A stretch of DNA of 64,000 bases from Sinorhizobium terangae (GTDB lineage Bacteria; Pseudomonadota; Alphaproteobacteria; Rhizobiales; Rhizobiaceae): the NCBI RefSeq assembly GCF_009601505.1, contig NZ_WITC01000115.1:1-64000 (forward strand). The letters run 5' to 3'. A model generated the notes under the pieces. The model worked only from the letters and a program-made list of their open reading frames with translations. It had not been told where the DNA came from and searched no databases. This document shows, piece after piece, positions 7,995 through 17,709 of the stretch (within the stretch, counting starts at the first letter, position 1; every line of letters begins with the position of its first letter). Both the position numbers and the translations under genes were made by a program.

Positions 7995-9029
7995 ATGCGG
8001 TTCAAAAAGGTGCTCTCCGTCGTCGAATGCCATGCGGAGGGCGAGAGCGGAAAGGTCATTGTCGGCGGCGTCGGACAGGTGCCGGGCAAGACGATGTTCG
8101 ACAAGAAACTTCATTTTGAAAATCACATGGACGAGATCCGCAAGATGGTGCTGTTCGAGCCGCGCGGTGCCGTCTGGCACAATGCCAATATCGTACTGCC
8201 GTCCAACCATCCAGATGCGGATATGGGCTATGTGATCCTCGAAACCACCGAATATCCCGCCATGTCCGGGTCGAACACGATGTGCGTCGCGACCGTGCTT
8301 CTGGAAACGGGGATCCTTCCCATGCAGGAGCCGGTCACCGAGCTGGTACTTGAGGCGCCGGCAGGCCTCATCCGTGTGCGCTGCGAATGCCGAGACGGCA
8401 AGGTGACGAGCGTCCGTCTGGTGAACCAGCCTGCCTTTTGCTACCACGTCGACAGCAAGATCGAGGTTGACGGCCTGGGTACGGTCGGGGTCGACATCGT
8501 CTATGGCGGCATGACCTATGTGATGGTCGACGCTGCAACACTCGGCTTTTCGATCGATCCGTCCGAAGCGCGGGAACTGTGCGAACTCGGGCAGCGGCTG
8601 AAAGCCGCCGCGGTGGAGCAGCTTGCGGTCGAACATCCCGAAAACCCTGCCATTCCGGGCATCACCAACACGGAATTCATGGGCCCGCTGCGCCGCGAGA
8701 ACGGCCAACTGGTGTCAAAGAATTGCGTCGTCGTTTCTCCCGGCCGCTGTGATCGCTCGCCCTGCGGCACGGGTTCGTCGGCCCGCTTGGCCCTGCTTCA
8801 TGCCAGAGGTCTGATCGCGCCCGGGGAAACACTGGTGCATGAATCCATCACCGGCAGCCGCTTTTTGTGCACCATCGACGGTTTGGCCAAGGTCGGTCGA
8901 TACGACGCCGTCATTCCCGCGATATCTGGCCAGGCATGGATCACCGGCTTTCACCAGATGGGCATGGATCCGACCGATCCGTATCCGAATGGCTTCACGG
9001 TGGCCGACACCTGGATGGCAACTGTTTGA
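7995..9029 (+). CDS. Proline racemase-family enzyme, Ser/Cys variant (hydroxyproline epimerase-like)
   Basis: A 344-residue member of the proline racemase superfamily. The first catalytic position is serine (Ser91 in AMSGSNTMC, where MCGH is usual) and the second is cysteine (Cys257 in DRSPCGTGSSA). The family is known to contain Cys/Cys, Ser/Cys and Cys/Thr classes; the missing threonine argues against a trans-3-hydroxyproline dehydratase. It sits between hypD and hypO, so epimerization of a hydroxyproline isomer is likely. It differs clearly from the Cys/Cys enzyme at 1958 and is most like the one at 27654. The exact isomer handled is not deducible. Confidence 0.8.
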   Translation: MRFKKVLSVVECHAEGESGKVIVGGVGQVPGKTMFDKKLHFENHMDEIRKMVLFEPRGAVWHNANIVLPSNHPDADMGYVILETTEYPAMSGSNTMCVATVLLETGILPMQEPVTELVLEAPAGLIRVRCECRDGKVTSVRLVNQPAFCYHVDSKIEVDGLGTVGVDIVYGGMTYVMVDAATLGFSIDPSEARELCELGQRLKAAAVEQLAVEHPENPAIPGITNTEFMGPLRRENGQLVSKNCVVVSPGRCDRSPCGTGSSARLALLHARGLIAPGETLVHESITGSRFLCTIDGLAKVGRYDAVIPAISGQAWITGFHQMGMDPTDPYPNGFTVADTWMATV

Positions 9030-9045
9030 TCCGGCGGACTGCAAC

Positions 9046-10293
9046 ATGAGCACTTCATCCACGATCGCAATTGTCGGCGCCGGCGTTATCGGCACCACGC
9101 TGGCTTATGACCTGCAGCGCCGCGGGCATTCCGTCCAGTTGATCGAGCGGGATGGTCCGGGCACCGGAGCAAGCTTTGGCAATATGGCAAGCATTGCCGT
9201 GACCGAGTTCATGCCCGCTTCCCGACCGGCGATCTGGAAACAGATGCCCAAATGGCTTCTCGACCCGGAAGGCCCGGTGCGTGTCCGGCCGTCCTATATG
9301 CCGCGGCTTATCCCCTGGTTCCTGCGTTTTCTGGCAGCAAGCCGTCCCTCGAAGCTTCGCGAACTCGAAGCAGCAGGCGCGGTCCTCTGCCATCGCGTGC
9401 ATGAGGACCTCGATGCGCTCCTGAAAGAGACCGGTCTGACTCACATGCTGAGCGCCGAAGGCTGCCTCAGCCTCTATGCCGACGAGGCCGAGTTCAAGGC
9501 CGATCGCGATCATATCGAGATCCTGGAGCGCTTCGGCTTCCGCCACGAAATCCTCGGCGGCAACGCCATCCGCGACCTTGAGCCGGCACTGACGACGAAG
9601 ATCGGCAAAGCGGTGCTCTTTCCCGACAACCGGTCGGTTGCAGACCCTTACAGGCTCGTCATCGCTCTCGCCGAACGCTTCCAGGCCCTCGGCGGTACGA
9701 TCATTCGCGGCGACGTCGGCGGCTTCGACGTTGGCGAGGGCGGGGTGAAGGCTGTCCGCCTGAAGGACGGCCGCGCCATCAATGCCGACAAGACCGTGCT
9801 TGCGGCCGGCGTCTTTACCGCCCGCATGGCCGGGGATCTCGGCGAGCCGATCCCGCTCGAAACCGAACGCGGCTATCACACCCAGATCATGGATCCCGGT
9901 ATTTCCATGCGCCATTCGATCATCTGGCCGGCCAAGGCCTTCATGGTGACACCGACGGCAGGCGGCATCCGCGTCGGCGGCACGGTGGAAATGGCGGGCA
10001 TCGACGCCGCACCGGACTATCGCCGCGCCAAGATCACCGTCAAGCGCGCGCTCGAAGCTCTGCCCGATTTGAAAGTGCGTCAGACGAGTGAATGGATGGG
10101 CCACCGTCCGGCCTTCCCAGACACGGTGCCTGTCATGAGCGCCTCTGCCAGGCATCGCGATCTCTATTATGCGACCGGCCATGGCCATCTCGGGCTCACC
10201 TATGCCGCGACCAATGCGCGGCTGATGGGGGACCTGATTTCCGGGGTCACCCCGCCCGTCGATCTTACCCCCTATCGTGTCGACCGGTTCTGA
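9046..10293 (+). CDS. hypO: FAD-dependent D-amino-acid (D-hydroxyproline) dehydrogenase, DadA family
   Basis: Predicted to oxidize cis-4-hydroxy-D-proline to 1-pyrroline-4-hydroxy-2-carboxylate, passing electrons to the respiratory chain. The 415-residue protein starts with a dinucleotide-binding motif (IAIVGAGVIGTTLAYDL) and GxSxGN-like FAD contact (ASFGNMASIA), and ends with the DAO-family motif GHRPAFPDTVPVMS and GHGHLGLTYA. ATG 9046 lies 16 bases after the previous stop; longer in-frame starts overlap the upstream gene. Position between the epimerase and the semialdehyde dehydrogenase genes supports the HypO role. A paralogue of the same family is at 37131, with different context. Confidence 0.8.
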   Translation: MSTSSTIAIVGAGVIGTTLAYDLQRRGHSVQLIERDGPGTGASFGNMASIAVTEFMPASRPAIWKQMPKWLLDPEGPVRVRPSYMPRLIPWFLRFLAASRPSKLRELEAAGAVLCHRVHEDLDALLKETGLTHMLSAEGCLSLYADEAEFKADRDHIEILERFGFRHEILGGNAIRDLEPALTTKIGKAVLFPDNRSVADPYRLVIALAERFQALGGTIIRGDVGGFDVGEGGVKAVRLKDGRAINADKTVLAAGVFTARMAGDLGEPIPLETERGYHTQIMDPGISMRHSIIWPAKAFMVTPTAGGIRVGGTVEMAGIDAAPDYRRAKITVKRALEALPDLKVRQTSEWMGHRPAFPDTVPVMSASARHRDLYYATGHGHLGLTYAATNARLMGDLISGVTPPVDLTPYRVDRF

Positions 10294-10317
10294 GCCGGGT
10301 TGCCAATGGAGTATCTG

Positions 10318-11808
10318 ATGCAGGACAAACTCTATATCGATGGAAAATGGGTTGCCCCCGCAAAGGGCGGCACGGCCGATGTCATCAATCCAGCGACAGA
10401 AGAGGTGATCCAGCAAATCGCGCTCGCAACCGAGGAGGATGTCGATCTCGCCGTGAAGGCAGCGCGACGCGCCTTCGACAAGGATGGTTGGCCGAAGCTC
10501 ACCGGCGCCGAGCGCGCCAAATATCTGCGCGCCATCGCGGCCGGCATTCGCGCCCGGCAGGCCGATATCGCCCGGCTTGAAGTGCTCGACAATGGCAAGC
10601 CTTTCCCGGAGGCGGACTGGGACATCGCCGACGCTGCCGGTTGCTTCGATTTCTATGCCGGGCTGGCTGAGGAATTCGACACGAAATCCGTCGAGCCGGT
10701 CCTGCTCGGCGATGCCCGCTTCACCTCCAAGGCGGTCAAGGAGCCAATGGGCGTCGTCGGAGCGATTGTCCCCTGGAACTATCCCTTGCTTATGGCATCG
10801 TGGAAGGTGGCGCCGGCGCTTGCGGCAGGTTGCACGGTCGTGCTGAAGCCGGCTGAACTCACCTCGCTGACCGCCCTTGAACTGGCCGCCATCGCCGATG
10901 ATGTTGGATTGCCGGCCGGCGTGCTGAACGTCGTGACAGGGGCGGGTTCGATCGCCGGACAGGCCGTCGTCGACCACCCCCTTGTTGACAAGCTCGCCTT
11001 CACCGGCTCCGGCCCCGTCGGCTCGAAGATGATGGCGCAGGCAGCGCGAGACGTAAAGCGCATCAGCCTCGAGCTTGGCGGCAAGTCGCCTTTCGTCGTT
11101 TTCGACGATGCCGATATCGAACAGGCCGTCGAGTGGATCATGTTCGGCATCTTCTGGAACCAGGGACAAGTCTGCTCGGCGACCTCCCGCGTTCTGGTGG
11201 AGCAGGGCATCTATGAGAGGCTGCTTGCCCGCCTGATCGAGGAAACCAGGAAGATCACCATCGGCAATGGCCTCGATGACGGGATCCTGCTCGGACCGCT
11301 CGTTTCTGCGCGACAATATTCGAACGTCGTGCGCGATATAGAGAAAGCAAAGGCAACTGGCGCGACCATTGCTTGCGGCGGCAAGCGCCCTGATGGTTTC
11401 GACAAGGGTTATTACCTGGAACCCACTATCCTGACTGACGTGCCGCTCGACAGCGAGGCGTGGGTCGAGGAAATCTTCGGACCGGTGGTTTGCATCCGCC
11501 CGTTTGCTACGGAAGAAGAGGCAATCCATCTCGCCAATGACAGCCGCTTCGGGCTTGCCGCAGCCGTAATGTCCAAGGACGATGCGCGCACTGAGCGTGT
11601 CGCAGCCGCCTTCCGCGCCGGCATTGTCTGGATCAACTGCTCGCAGCCGACTTTCACCGAAGCGCCGTGGGGCGGCTACAAGCAGTCCGGAATCGGCCGC
11701 GAACTTGGCCGCTGGGGCTTTGAAAACTATCTCGAAACCAAGCAGATCACCCGATTTGCCACCGATGATCCCTGGGGTTGGTACATCAAGCCGGAGGCAC
11801 GCCGGTGA
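10318..11808 (+). CDS. hypH: Aldehyde dehydrogenase, probable 2-oxoglutarate semialdehyde dehydrogenase
   Basis: NAD(P)-dependent aldehyde dehydrogenase of 496 residues, expected to oxidize 2-oxoglutarate semialdehyde made by HypD to 2-oxoglutarate. It has the substrate-binding PWNYPLLMASWK segment, the general base Glu252 in LELGGKSP, and the nucleophile Cys286 in NQGQVCSATSR. The overall style is close to betaine-aldehyde dehydrogenases, so the aldehyde is assigned from neighbours. ATG 10318 is preferred because GGAG lies 6 bases upstream; ATG 10306 and TTG 10300 are in frame. Its stop overlaps the GTG start of the next gene (GTGA), so translation is probably coupled. Confidence 0.8.
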   Translation: MQDKLYIDGKWVAPAKGGTADVINPATEEVIQQIALATEEDVDLAVKAARRAFDKDGWPKLTGAERAKYLRAIAAGIRARQADIARLEVLDNGKPFPEADWDIADAAGCFDFYAGLAEEFDTKSVEPVLLGDARFTSKAVKEPMGVVGAIVPWNYPLLMASWKVAPALAAGCTVVLKPAELTSLTALELAAIADDVGLPAGVLNVVTGAGSIAGQAVVDHPLVDKLAFTGSGPVGSKMMAQAARDVKRISLELGGKSPFVVFDDADIEQAVEWIMFGIFWNQGQVCSATSRVLVEQGIYERLLARLIEETRKITIGNGLDDGILLGPLVSARQYSNVVRDIEKAKATGATIACGGKRPDGFDKGYYLEPTILTDVPLDSEAWVEEIFGPVVCIRPFATEEEAIHLANDSRFGLAAAVMSKDDARTERVAAAFRAGIVWINCSQPTFTEAPWGGYKQSGIGRELGRWGFENYLETKQITRFATDDPWGWYIKPEARR

Positions 11809-12557
11809 GCAAGGCGCTTTCCGGCCAGACCATCCTGGTGACCGGTGCATCGGGCGAGATTGGCCGCGCTATTGTCAAGGCTTTGGCAGAGGACGGCGCC
11901 CGGCCGATCATTCATTACGGCCGCGACCGAGCCGGCGCGGAAAGGCTGAATGCCGAAATCGACGGAAGAGGCATCATCGTGTCTGCCGATCTGTCGGCGG
12001 CGGATGGCGCTTCCGCGCTCTGGCAGCGCTCGCTCGAAGCGGCGGGTCGCATCCATGGGCTGGTCAACAATGCCGGAATCTTGAGCCGCATTGCGATCGA
12101 CGCCGATCTCGATCAATGGCGCTCAGTTTGGCAAAGGGATTTCCAGGTCAATTTCTTTGCCGCCGCCGATCTCGCGAAAGAAGCAATCCGGCATTTCAAG
12201 GCGAATGGTGGTGGACGCATCATCAACATGGCGAGCCGGGCGGGCCAGCGCGGCTATGCGGCTGACGCAATGCCCTATGGCGCGACGAAGGCGGCGCTCG
12301 TCAATCTGACCAAATCGATCGCCCGCAGCTTCGGCGCCGACGGCGTGACCGCGATTGCGCCCGGATGGGTGCGTACCCGCATGGCTGAGGAGTTCGTTGC
12401 CAAGAACGGTAAGCAGGCGGCGGTTGGAGAAATTCCAATCGGCGAAATGGCGGAACCGGAAGCGGTCGCTGAATTGGTAGCCTTCGCCCTTCGCGCCTCG
12501 CAGGCATCGCTGAACGGCGCGACACTCGACGTCAATGGTGGCAGCTACATCCGTTAG
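11805..12557 (+). CDS. SDR-family oxidoreductase
   Basis: Classical short-chain dehydrogenase of 250 residues with TGASGEIG (13-20), NNAG (88-91), Ser144, Tyr158 and Lys162 (YGATK). It starts with GTG 11805, overlapping the aldehyde dehydrogenase stop; GGAGG is about 7 bases upstream. It is followed after 11 bases by a second SDR. Two consecutive SDRs in a hydroxyproline operon suggest oxidation or reduction of ring-hydroxyl or keto intermediates that the core pathway cannot take, but no substrate can be named. Confidence 0.8.
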   Translation: MSKALSGQTILVTGASGEIGRAIVKALAEDGARPIIHYGRDRAGAERLNAEIDGRGIIVSADLSAADGASALWQRSLEAAGRIHGLVNNAGILSRIAIDADLDQWRSVWQRDFQVNFFAAADLAKEAIRHFKANGGGRIINMASRAGQRGYAADAMPYGATKAALVNLTKSIARSFGADGVTAIAPGWVRTRMAEEFVAKNGKQAAVGEIPIGEMAEPEAVAELVAFALRASQASLNGATLDVNGGSYIR

Positions 12558-12568
12558 GGAGAGATCGA

Positions 12569-13324
12569 ATGCAACGTTTCGAAGGCAAAGTCGCGGTGGT
12601 CACCGGCGCTGGCGGCGGAATAGGCTCGGCGATTGCCAAGCGCCTCGCCTCTGAAGGCGCGTTGGTTGTTGTAACGGACGGCAATGCAGAGGCTGCCAAG
12701 GCGGTGACGGCAGATATCCGCGCCGCTGGCTGGCAGGCCGAAACGATTACGGCAAACATCGCGGAGAAAGGCGAATGCGCTTCGCTGATTTCGGATAGCT
12801 TTGCGCTGCATGGTCGCCTCGACGCGCTGGTCAACAATGCGGGCATCAACCGGCGCGGCAACCTGCTGTCGCTCTCCGACGAGGACTGGTCGATCAGCTT
12901 TGCCGTCAATCTCGATTCGATGTTTCATTTGTGCCGGGCTGCCCTGCCGCTGATGATCGAAGCCGGTGGCGGCGCTATCGTTAATACCGCCTCGCAATGG
13001 GGTCTCTATCCCGCACCCAACCACATCGCCTACAACACGACCAAGGCCGCCGTTGCCGCCTTTACCCAGAATCTCGCGCGCGACTATGCGCCGGTCAAGA
13101 TCCGCGTGAACGCCGTCTGCCCCGGCGAAATCCACACGCCGATGCTGGAAGCGGGGGTCAAGCGGTCCGGCCGCACGATTGCCGACCTCGACAAGCTGGT
13201 TCCCTTCGGACGTATCGGCAAGCCCGAGGAAGTCGCCGCACTCGTCGCCTTCCTCGCCTCGGACGAGGCGCAATTCATCTGCGGCTCGCTGGTCGAGATC
13301 ACCGGCGCGCAGCCGGTGTCGTGA
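12569..13324 (+). CDS. SDR-family oxidoreductase (3-oxoacyl-ACP-reductase-like)
   Basis: Second SDR in tandem, 251 residues, with TGAGGGIG (12-19), NNAG (89-92), Ser142, Tyr155 and Lys159 (YNTTK) and a typical C-terminal SLVEITGAQPVS end. GGGAGAG precedes ATG 12569. It is clearly different from the SDR before it, so the pair is not a recent tandem duplication. Its stop is followed within 11 bases by the start of the Pyr2C/Pip2C reductase gene. The role is probably oxidation of a ring hydroxyl on a proline analogue, by context only. Confidence 0.8.
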   Translation: MQRFEGKVAVVTGAGGGIGSAIAKRLASEGALVVVTDGNAEAAKAVTADIRAAGWQAETITANIAEKGECASLISDSFALHGRLDALVNNAGINRRGNLLSLSDEDWSISFAVNLDSMFHLCRAALPLMIEAGGGAIVNTASQWGLYPAPNHIAYNTTKAAVAAFTQNLARDYAPVKIRVNAVCPGEIHTPMLEAGVKRSGRTIADLDKLVPFGRIGKPEEVAALVAFLASDEAQFICGSLVEITGAQPVS

Positions 13325-13335
13325 GGGCCTTGCGC

Positions 13336-14457
13336 ATGTGCAATGGTCGCGGGGGCGACAGCGTCACGGTTTCCTTCGAGGATCTTCGTGCCCTGCTGAA
13401 GCGGATATTCCTGAAGGCAGGTACGGCGGAGTCGGTCGCGGATGTTCTGGCCGACAATTGCGCCGCCTGCGAACGGGATGGCTGCCACAGCCATGGCATT
13501 TTCCGCATGCCCGGCTATGTGACAAACCTGGAAACCGGATGGGTGGATGGTAGGGCCGTACCGAATGCTCAGGAGGTTGGCCCATCCTTCCTGCGCATCG
13601 ATGCCCGGAACGGCTTTGCCCAGCCAGCCTTTGAGGCATTCCGGCCGCAGGTCGGCCAGATGATCGAGGCGACCGGCGTTGCGGTTGCTGCGATCAACAA
13701 CTCGCATCACTTCAGCGCGCTCTGGCCGGAACTGGAGCCCTTCGCCCAGTTAGGCTTTGTTGGGCTTAGCGTTGTCACGGGTGGGTGCGTGGTCGTTCCC
13801 CCAGGCGGGCGCAAGCGTGTCCTCGGAACAAATCCCATCGCTTTCGCGACACCGGTCGGCGGTTCCGATCCTCTGATTTTCGACTTTGCCACAAGCAATA
13901 TGTCCCATGGCGATCTCACCATTGCTGCCGGTTCCGGTCGGAAAGTGCCATATGGAACGGGAGTGGATCGCGACGGCCGGCTGAGCGACGACCCCGTTGC
14001 GATCAATGACGGTGGCGGCATCCTGCCATTTGGCGGCCACAAGGGCGCGGCGATCTCGCTGATGGTCGAGGTCCTGGCCTCGGCGCTGACCGGCGGAAAG
14101 TTCGCGGCGGAAGTGGATTTCGCCGGCTATCCCGGCGCGAACGCGCCGAAGACCGGCCAGCTCCTGATCTTCATCGATCCCGCGCGCGGGGGCAACCGCG
14201 GGTTCAGCAGCCGGGTCTCCGATTTGCTGGAAATGCTGCGCGAGGCCGGACAGGAACGGTTTCCGTCGCAGCAACGGTACCAGCGTCGTGTCGCAGCGTT
14301 GAAGGATGGCATCCCAATCCGCACCGCCGAGTTCGAGAATCTGGAAGCTCTAGCAAATGGAGGAAGTTCGGCCGATGGCTGTCGCGGGGACCTTAGTTCC
14401 TTGCGCGGCAAGCGCTTTTGTCTAATCCATGTCGGCAAGGGACCGACAGCCGTTTGA
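13336..14457 (+). CDS. Delta1-pyrroline-2-carboxylate / delta1-piperideine-2-carboxylate reductase (LDH2 family)
   Basis: NAD(P)H-dependent reductase of the malate/L-lactate dehydrogenase-2 superfamily, predicted to reduce delta1-pyrroline-2-carboxylate to L-proline. That compound is the product of the aconitase X at 4026. Family signatures include HSHGIFRMPGY, NNSHHFSALWPELE and FGGHKGAAISLMVE. ATG 13336 has GAGGG 8 bases upstream; GTG 13321 is also in frame. At 373 residues it is slightly longer than usual (about 335-350): the last 30 residues after NLEALANGG have no family resemblance and may come from sequence change near the adjacent pseudogene. Other LDH2 activities cannot be excluded. 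Confidence 0.75.
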   Translation: MCNGRGGDSVTVSFEDLRALLKRIFLKAGTAESVADVLADNCAACERDGCHSHGIFRMPGYVTNLETGWVDGRAVPNAQEVGPSFLRIDARNGFAQPAFEAFRPQVGQMIEATGVAVAAINNSHHFSALWPELEPFAQLGFVGLSVVTGGCVVVPPGGRKRVLGTNPIAFATPVGGSDPLIFDFATSNMSHGDLTIAAGSGRKVPYGTGVDRDGRLSDDPVAINDGGGILPFGGHKGAAISLMVEVLASALTGGKFAAEVDFAGYPGANAPKTGQLLIFIDPARGGNRGFSSRVSDLLEMLREAGQERFPSQQRYQRRVAALKDGIPIRTAEFENLEALANGGSSADGCRGDLSSLRGKRFCLIHVGKGPTAV

Positions 14458-14459
14458 CG

Positions 14460-15028
14460 AACCGCCGGTCCAACCCGATGTTCGGCTGCCAGTATTATGG
14501 CTTCCAGGCTGACATCATGGTCCTGTCGAAGCAGATCACCTCAACCTATCAGCCGCTCGCGGCGATCGTGGTCTCGGACGTAATAAACGATATTCATACT
14601 GCGAACAACGGCAGGATCGGTAGCTACGCACACAGCTTCACCCGGTTTCGACCGCCGTTGCGCTGGAAAATCTGGCTGTCATCGGAGCGGCAATTGGTCG
14701 ACCATGCGAAGGTCTGGGCGCACGCCTGCAGGCGGGCCTGAATGGCCCGGCATCGCACCGCTGGTCGGCGACGTCCGCACCATCGGGCTAGGGTGGCACT
14801 GGTTGCCGACAAGGTGACCAACGCATGTTTGACCCGCGAGGTGCATTGGGCGCCTATGTCTTCCGGCAGGCGCATGAGCATGGGCTGATCATCCGCAGCA
14901 TCTACGACACCATCTCCTTCTGCCCGCCGTTTATCATCACCGAAGACCAGGTCTTGGCCGTGATCGATGCTTTCGCCTGCACGCTCGACGATGCCGCAAA
15001 GTGGCTCGAAACCGGGAGTCTTGCATAG
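14460..15028 (+). pseudogene. Class III (omega) aminotransferase remnant, frameshifted
   Basis: Three pieces in different frames align end to end with the C-terminal half of a class III aminotransferase: FGCQYYGFQADIMVLSKQI, containing the PLP lysine motif; LVGDVRTIG followed by VALVADKVT around 14760-14815; and ARGALGAYVF-like plus EHGLIIRSIYDTISFCPP near 14840-14930. The first half of the enzyme (about 230 residues) is missing and at least two frameshifts and a stop interrupt the rest. It follows the Pyr2C reductase gene on the same strand, so it may once have been the last gene of that operon. Not expected to make an active protein. Confidence 0.8.
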
Positions 15029-15073
15029 ATGAAGCGCAAGACGGCCGTTGGGCCGCCTCCTGTTTCGTGGATT

Positions 15074-16366
15074 TCAGGGATAGAGGCCCCTGCGCTGGCG
15101 GGCGGCAAGGACCCTCTGGCAGGCAATGATGAAAGCGGCGGTTCGAAGCGACACGCCACGATCAGCGGCGAGTGTCCAGATCGCATCGAAGGCGCCGATC
15201 ATGATCTGCTCGAGCCGGGCGTTGATCTCGTCTTCGGTCCAGAAGAATGATGAGAAATCCTGCACCCATTCGAAATAGGACACAGTCACGCCGCCCGCAT
15301 TGGCTAGGACATCAGGGACGACGATGATACCGCGGTCGCGCAGGACGTCGTCGGCTCCGGGTGTTGTCGGACCATTTGCGCCTTCAACGACGATGCGCGT
15401 CGGAAGCGTTGCCGCGCGACGGGCGTCTATCTGGCCTTCCATCGCCGCCGGGACGACGAAGTCTGTTGGTATCTGCCAGAACTCCTCGCCCGCCGCGGTT
15501 TTCTCTGAGGCGTACCCGGCCAGCCGGCCATGTTGTTCAGTATAGGCCAGCGCCTTGGTGATATCGATTCCGGCTTCGTCGATAATGGTGGCGGAATCAT
15601 CCTGAAGGGCGATGATCTTCGCGCCGGCCGCCCGAAACATTGCGGCAGCCGTGCCGCCGACATTGCCGAAGCCTTGAACTGCGACGCGTGAGCCTTCGAT
15701 CGGAATTCCGGAGCGGCGTGCAGTCTCGCGCGCGGTGATGAAGACCCCGCGGCCGGTTGCTTCCCGGCGACCGAGCGAACCGCCAAGTGATAGCGGTTTT
15801 CCGGTGACCACGTCGGTCGTGGTCCCGCCGACATTCATGGAATAGGTGTCCATCATCCACGCCATTGTTTGTTCATTGGTGCCGACATCGGGCGCGGGAA
15901 TGTCACGGTTTGGCCCGATGAAGTTGCCGATCTCCGATGTGTAGCGGCGCGTTACGCGTTGTAACTCGTCGAGGGAATGGTGGCGTGGATCGATGCGGAC
16001 GCCGCCCTTCGCGCCGCCGTACGGCAGATTCAGCGCGGCATTCTTGATTGTCATCCACCCAGCAAGCGCCATCACCTCGTTGAGGTTAACGTCAGGGTGA
16101 AAGCGCACCCCGCCCTTGCCGGGGCCCCGCGAAAGTGTGTGTTGGACGCGATAGCCTTCGTAATGTGCGATCGTGCCGTCGTCACGCACGATCGGTACGT
16201 CGACGATCATTGTCCGTTTCGGTCGCTTAAGCGTGTCTGACGAGCGCGCGAGATCGCCGAGATGGGGCGTCACGCGGTCGATCTGTTCGAGGAAATTTGC
16301 CCAAGGCTGCGTTGCGTCAGCGCTTATGTAAGACAGCCCGGCTCTATCGCGAACCATAACATTCAT
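15074..16366 (-). CDS. gdhA: Glutamate dehydrogenase (Glu/Leu/Phe/Val dehydrogenase family)
   Basis: NAD(P)-dependent oxidative deaminase, most likely interconverting glutamate and 2-oxoglutarate plus ammonia. The 430-residue protein carries the catalytic lysine motif ([13 protein letters not shown]), the substrate loop [10 protein letters not shown], the dimerization-domain [17 protein letters not shown], and a Rossmann motif [14 protein letters not shown] 16366 is chosen for its AGAGGA ribosome-binding site 6 bases upstream; a longer frame to 16417 exists. It lies 168 bases after the OCD-family gene and is probably the last gene of the minus-strand operon that begins with the kinase at 20395. 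It may recycle nitrogen released by the upstream enzymes. Confidence 0.9.
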   Translation of the reverse strand: MNVMVRDRAGLSYISADATQPWANFLEQIDRVTPHLGDLARSSDTLKRPKRTMIVDVPIVRDDGTIAHYEGYRVQHTLSRGPGKGGVRFHPDVNLNEVMALAGWMTIKNAALNLPYGGAKGGVRIDPRHHSLDELQRVTRRYTSEIGNFIGPNRDIPAPDVGTNEQTMAWMMDTYSMNVGGTTTDVVTGKPLSLGGSLGRREATGRGVFITARETARRSGIPIEGSRVAVQGFGNVGGTAAAMFRAAGAKIIALQDDSATIIDEAGIDITKALAYTEQHGRLAGYASEKTAAGEEFWQIPTDFVVPAAMEGQIDARRAATLPTRIVVEGANGPTTPGADDVLRDRGIIVVPDVLANAGGVTVSYFEWVQDFSSFFWTEDEINARLEQIMIGAFDAIWTLAADRGVSLRTAAFIIACQRVLAARQRRGLYP

Positions 16367-16534
16367 ATCACGTCCTCTGATGGTTGGGGAAAGCAGTGAC
16401 CTTGGAGCCTGGCCCAAAAGGCGAAATCGCCCGCGACAGTCGTAGACAATCGACCGCCGCCGGCTATTTTGGGTCGCAGCGCGGGAGACGTTATAGGCCA
16501 GGCGGCGCGGGCCGGCCGCCAGGCTTTTGGGCGC

Positions 16535-17656
16535 TCAGGCCTGGCTGGGCTTGTCCCATAGGTTCAGCGACTGGCCGATGCCATTCTTGAGTGCCGTCTG
16601 GTAGCACTCATAGCCCCAGCTGATGTCAAAGACAGCCATGCCGCAGGCGATGAAGATTACGCGATCCTTGGACGTTTCGCGTCCGGGCTTCTTGCCGTTG
16701 ACCACGTCGCCGAGGCCGGTCGAGTCATGCAGCGCCGGCAGCTTTCCGGCATCGATCAGCCGGAAGAAAGGACCGCCGATGACGCCGCTGTAATAGGCTT
16801 CCTTGTTGCCGGAGGCGACGGCATCCTCCACATAGGCTTCCTGCAGCGCGGTGTGGTCGTAGACGATCTTGGCGCTGGTGAGGAAGCTTTCCTCGGTGTT
16901 GAACGGGCCGGAAACGAGGATGGTGGCGCCTTCCTTGATCCATTCGTCGTTGAAGAAAAGCGGCTTCAAACGCGACGCGGCGACAGTGACGACATCAGCG
17001 CCGCGGAAACCTGCCTCGGCATCATCGACGCCCACGGCTTCGACATTATAGGTCTCCTTGACCCAGGCCGCGAACTCGTTGGCCTTGTCGAGGAAGATGT
17101 CGAAGCAGACGACCTTTTCGACAGCCTTGAGCTGGGTCATGATCGCCGAGAAGCAAGCCTTGTTGATCGGGCCGCAGCCGATCACCGAGACGACTTTCGA
17201 ATCAGCATTGGCGAGATGCTTGGCGGCCACGCCCGGCACGCCGCCGGTGCGGGCCGCGCTCAGCAAGTTGGCGGACATCAGCGCGAGCGGCGCGCCGGTG
17301 TCCTTGTCGTTGAGCATCATGGTCAGTACCGAACGCGGCAAGCCCTTCGACGCATTGGCATGGTTGGAGCCGTACCACTTGTTGCCGCAGACGTCGAAGC
17401 GCCCGCCGAGATAGCCTGGCATGGCGGCAAAACGGCGGTCTGGACCGGCAACCGGCATGTTCGGGAACTTCGTTTCCTTCGGGAAGACGATGTTGAGGCC
17501 ATGGCTGTTGTGGTTTGCGCCACCCATCAGATAGTCGCCTTCGCCGAGCAGGCTGAACGTTTCTTCGCAGATGGTGACGCAACGCTCGGCATCAAGGACG
17601 CCGGCTGCGATCATATCGGGTTCGGACAGGTAGAGAAAATCGATCCGGGGATACAT
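16535..17656 (-). CDS. Ornithine cyclodeaminase / mu-crystallin family protein
   Basis: NAD(P)-binding protein of the OCD/mu-crystallin superfamily, 373 residues, longer than typical OCDs (about 320-350). Recognizable parts are the N-terminal FLYLSEPDMIAAGVLD, the substrate-side LLSAARTGGVPGVAAKHLA, and the Rossmann motif VVSVIGCGPINKACF, where the usual GxGxQA is GCGPINKA. Members act as ornithine cyclodeaminase, alanine dehydrogenase, or imine (Pyr2C, iminosuccinate) reductases. A related group is database-labelled tyramine oxidase subunit B without a clear role. It sits between the enolase-like gene and glutamate dehydrogenase, so an imine or amino-acid substrate is likely. The precise reaction is unknown. 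Confidence 0.75.
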   Translation of the reverse strand: MYPRIDFLYLSEPDMIAAGVLDAERCVTICEETFSLLGEGDYLMGGANHNSHGLNIVFPKETKFPNMPVAGPDRRFAAMPGYLGGRFDVCGNKWYGSNHANASKGLPRSVLTMMLNDKDTGAPLALMSANLLSAARTGGVPGVAAKHLANADSKVVSVIGCGPINKACFSAIMTQLKAVEKVVCFDIFLDKANEFAAWVKETYNVEAVGVDDAEAGFRGADVVTVAASRLKPLFFNDEWIKEGATILVSGPFNTEESFLTSAKIVYDHTALQEAYVEDAVASGNKEAYYSGVIGGPFFRLIDAGKLPALHDSTGLGDVVNGKKPGRETSKDRVIFIACGMAVFDISWGYECYQTALKNGIGQSLNLWDKPSQA

Positions 17657-17709
17657 GACTTTGCCTTTCGAATGGATGTTGAAGGGGGTTGATGAGCCGT
17701 CGTCCGAGC

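Noticed and set aside
9055-11850. A 931-codon open frame on the minus strand
   Set aside because: It lies entirely opposite hypO and hypH, whose protein motifs are clear, and its translation has no family resemblance; it is a GC-rich antisense shadow.
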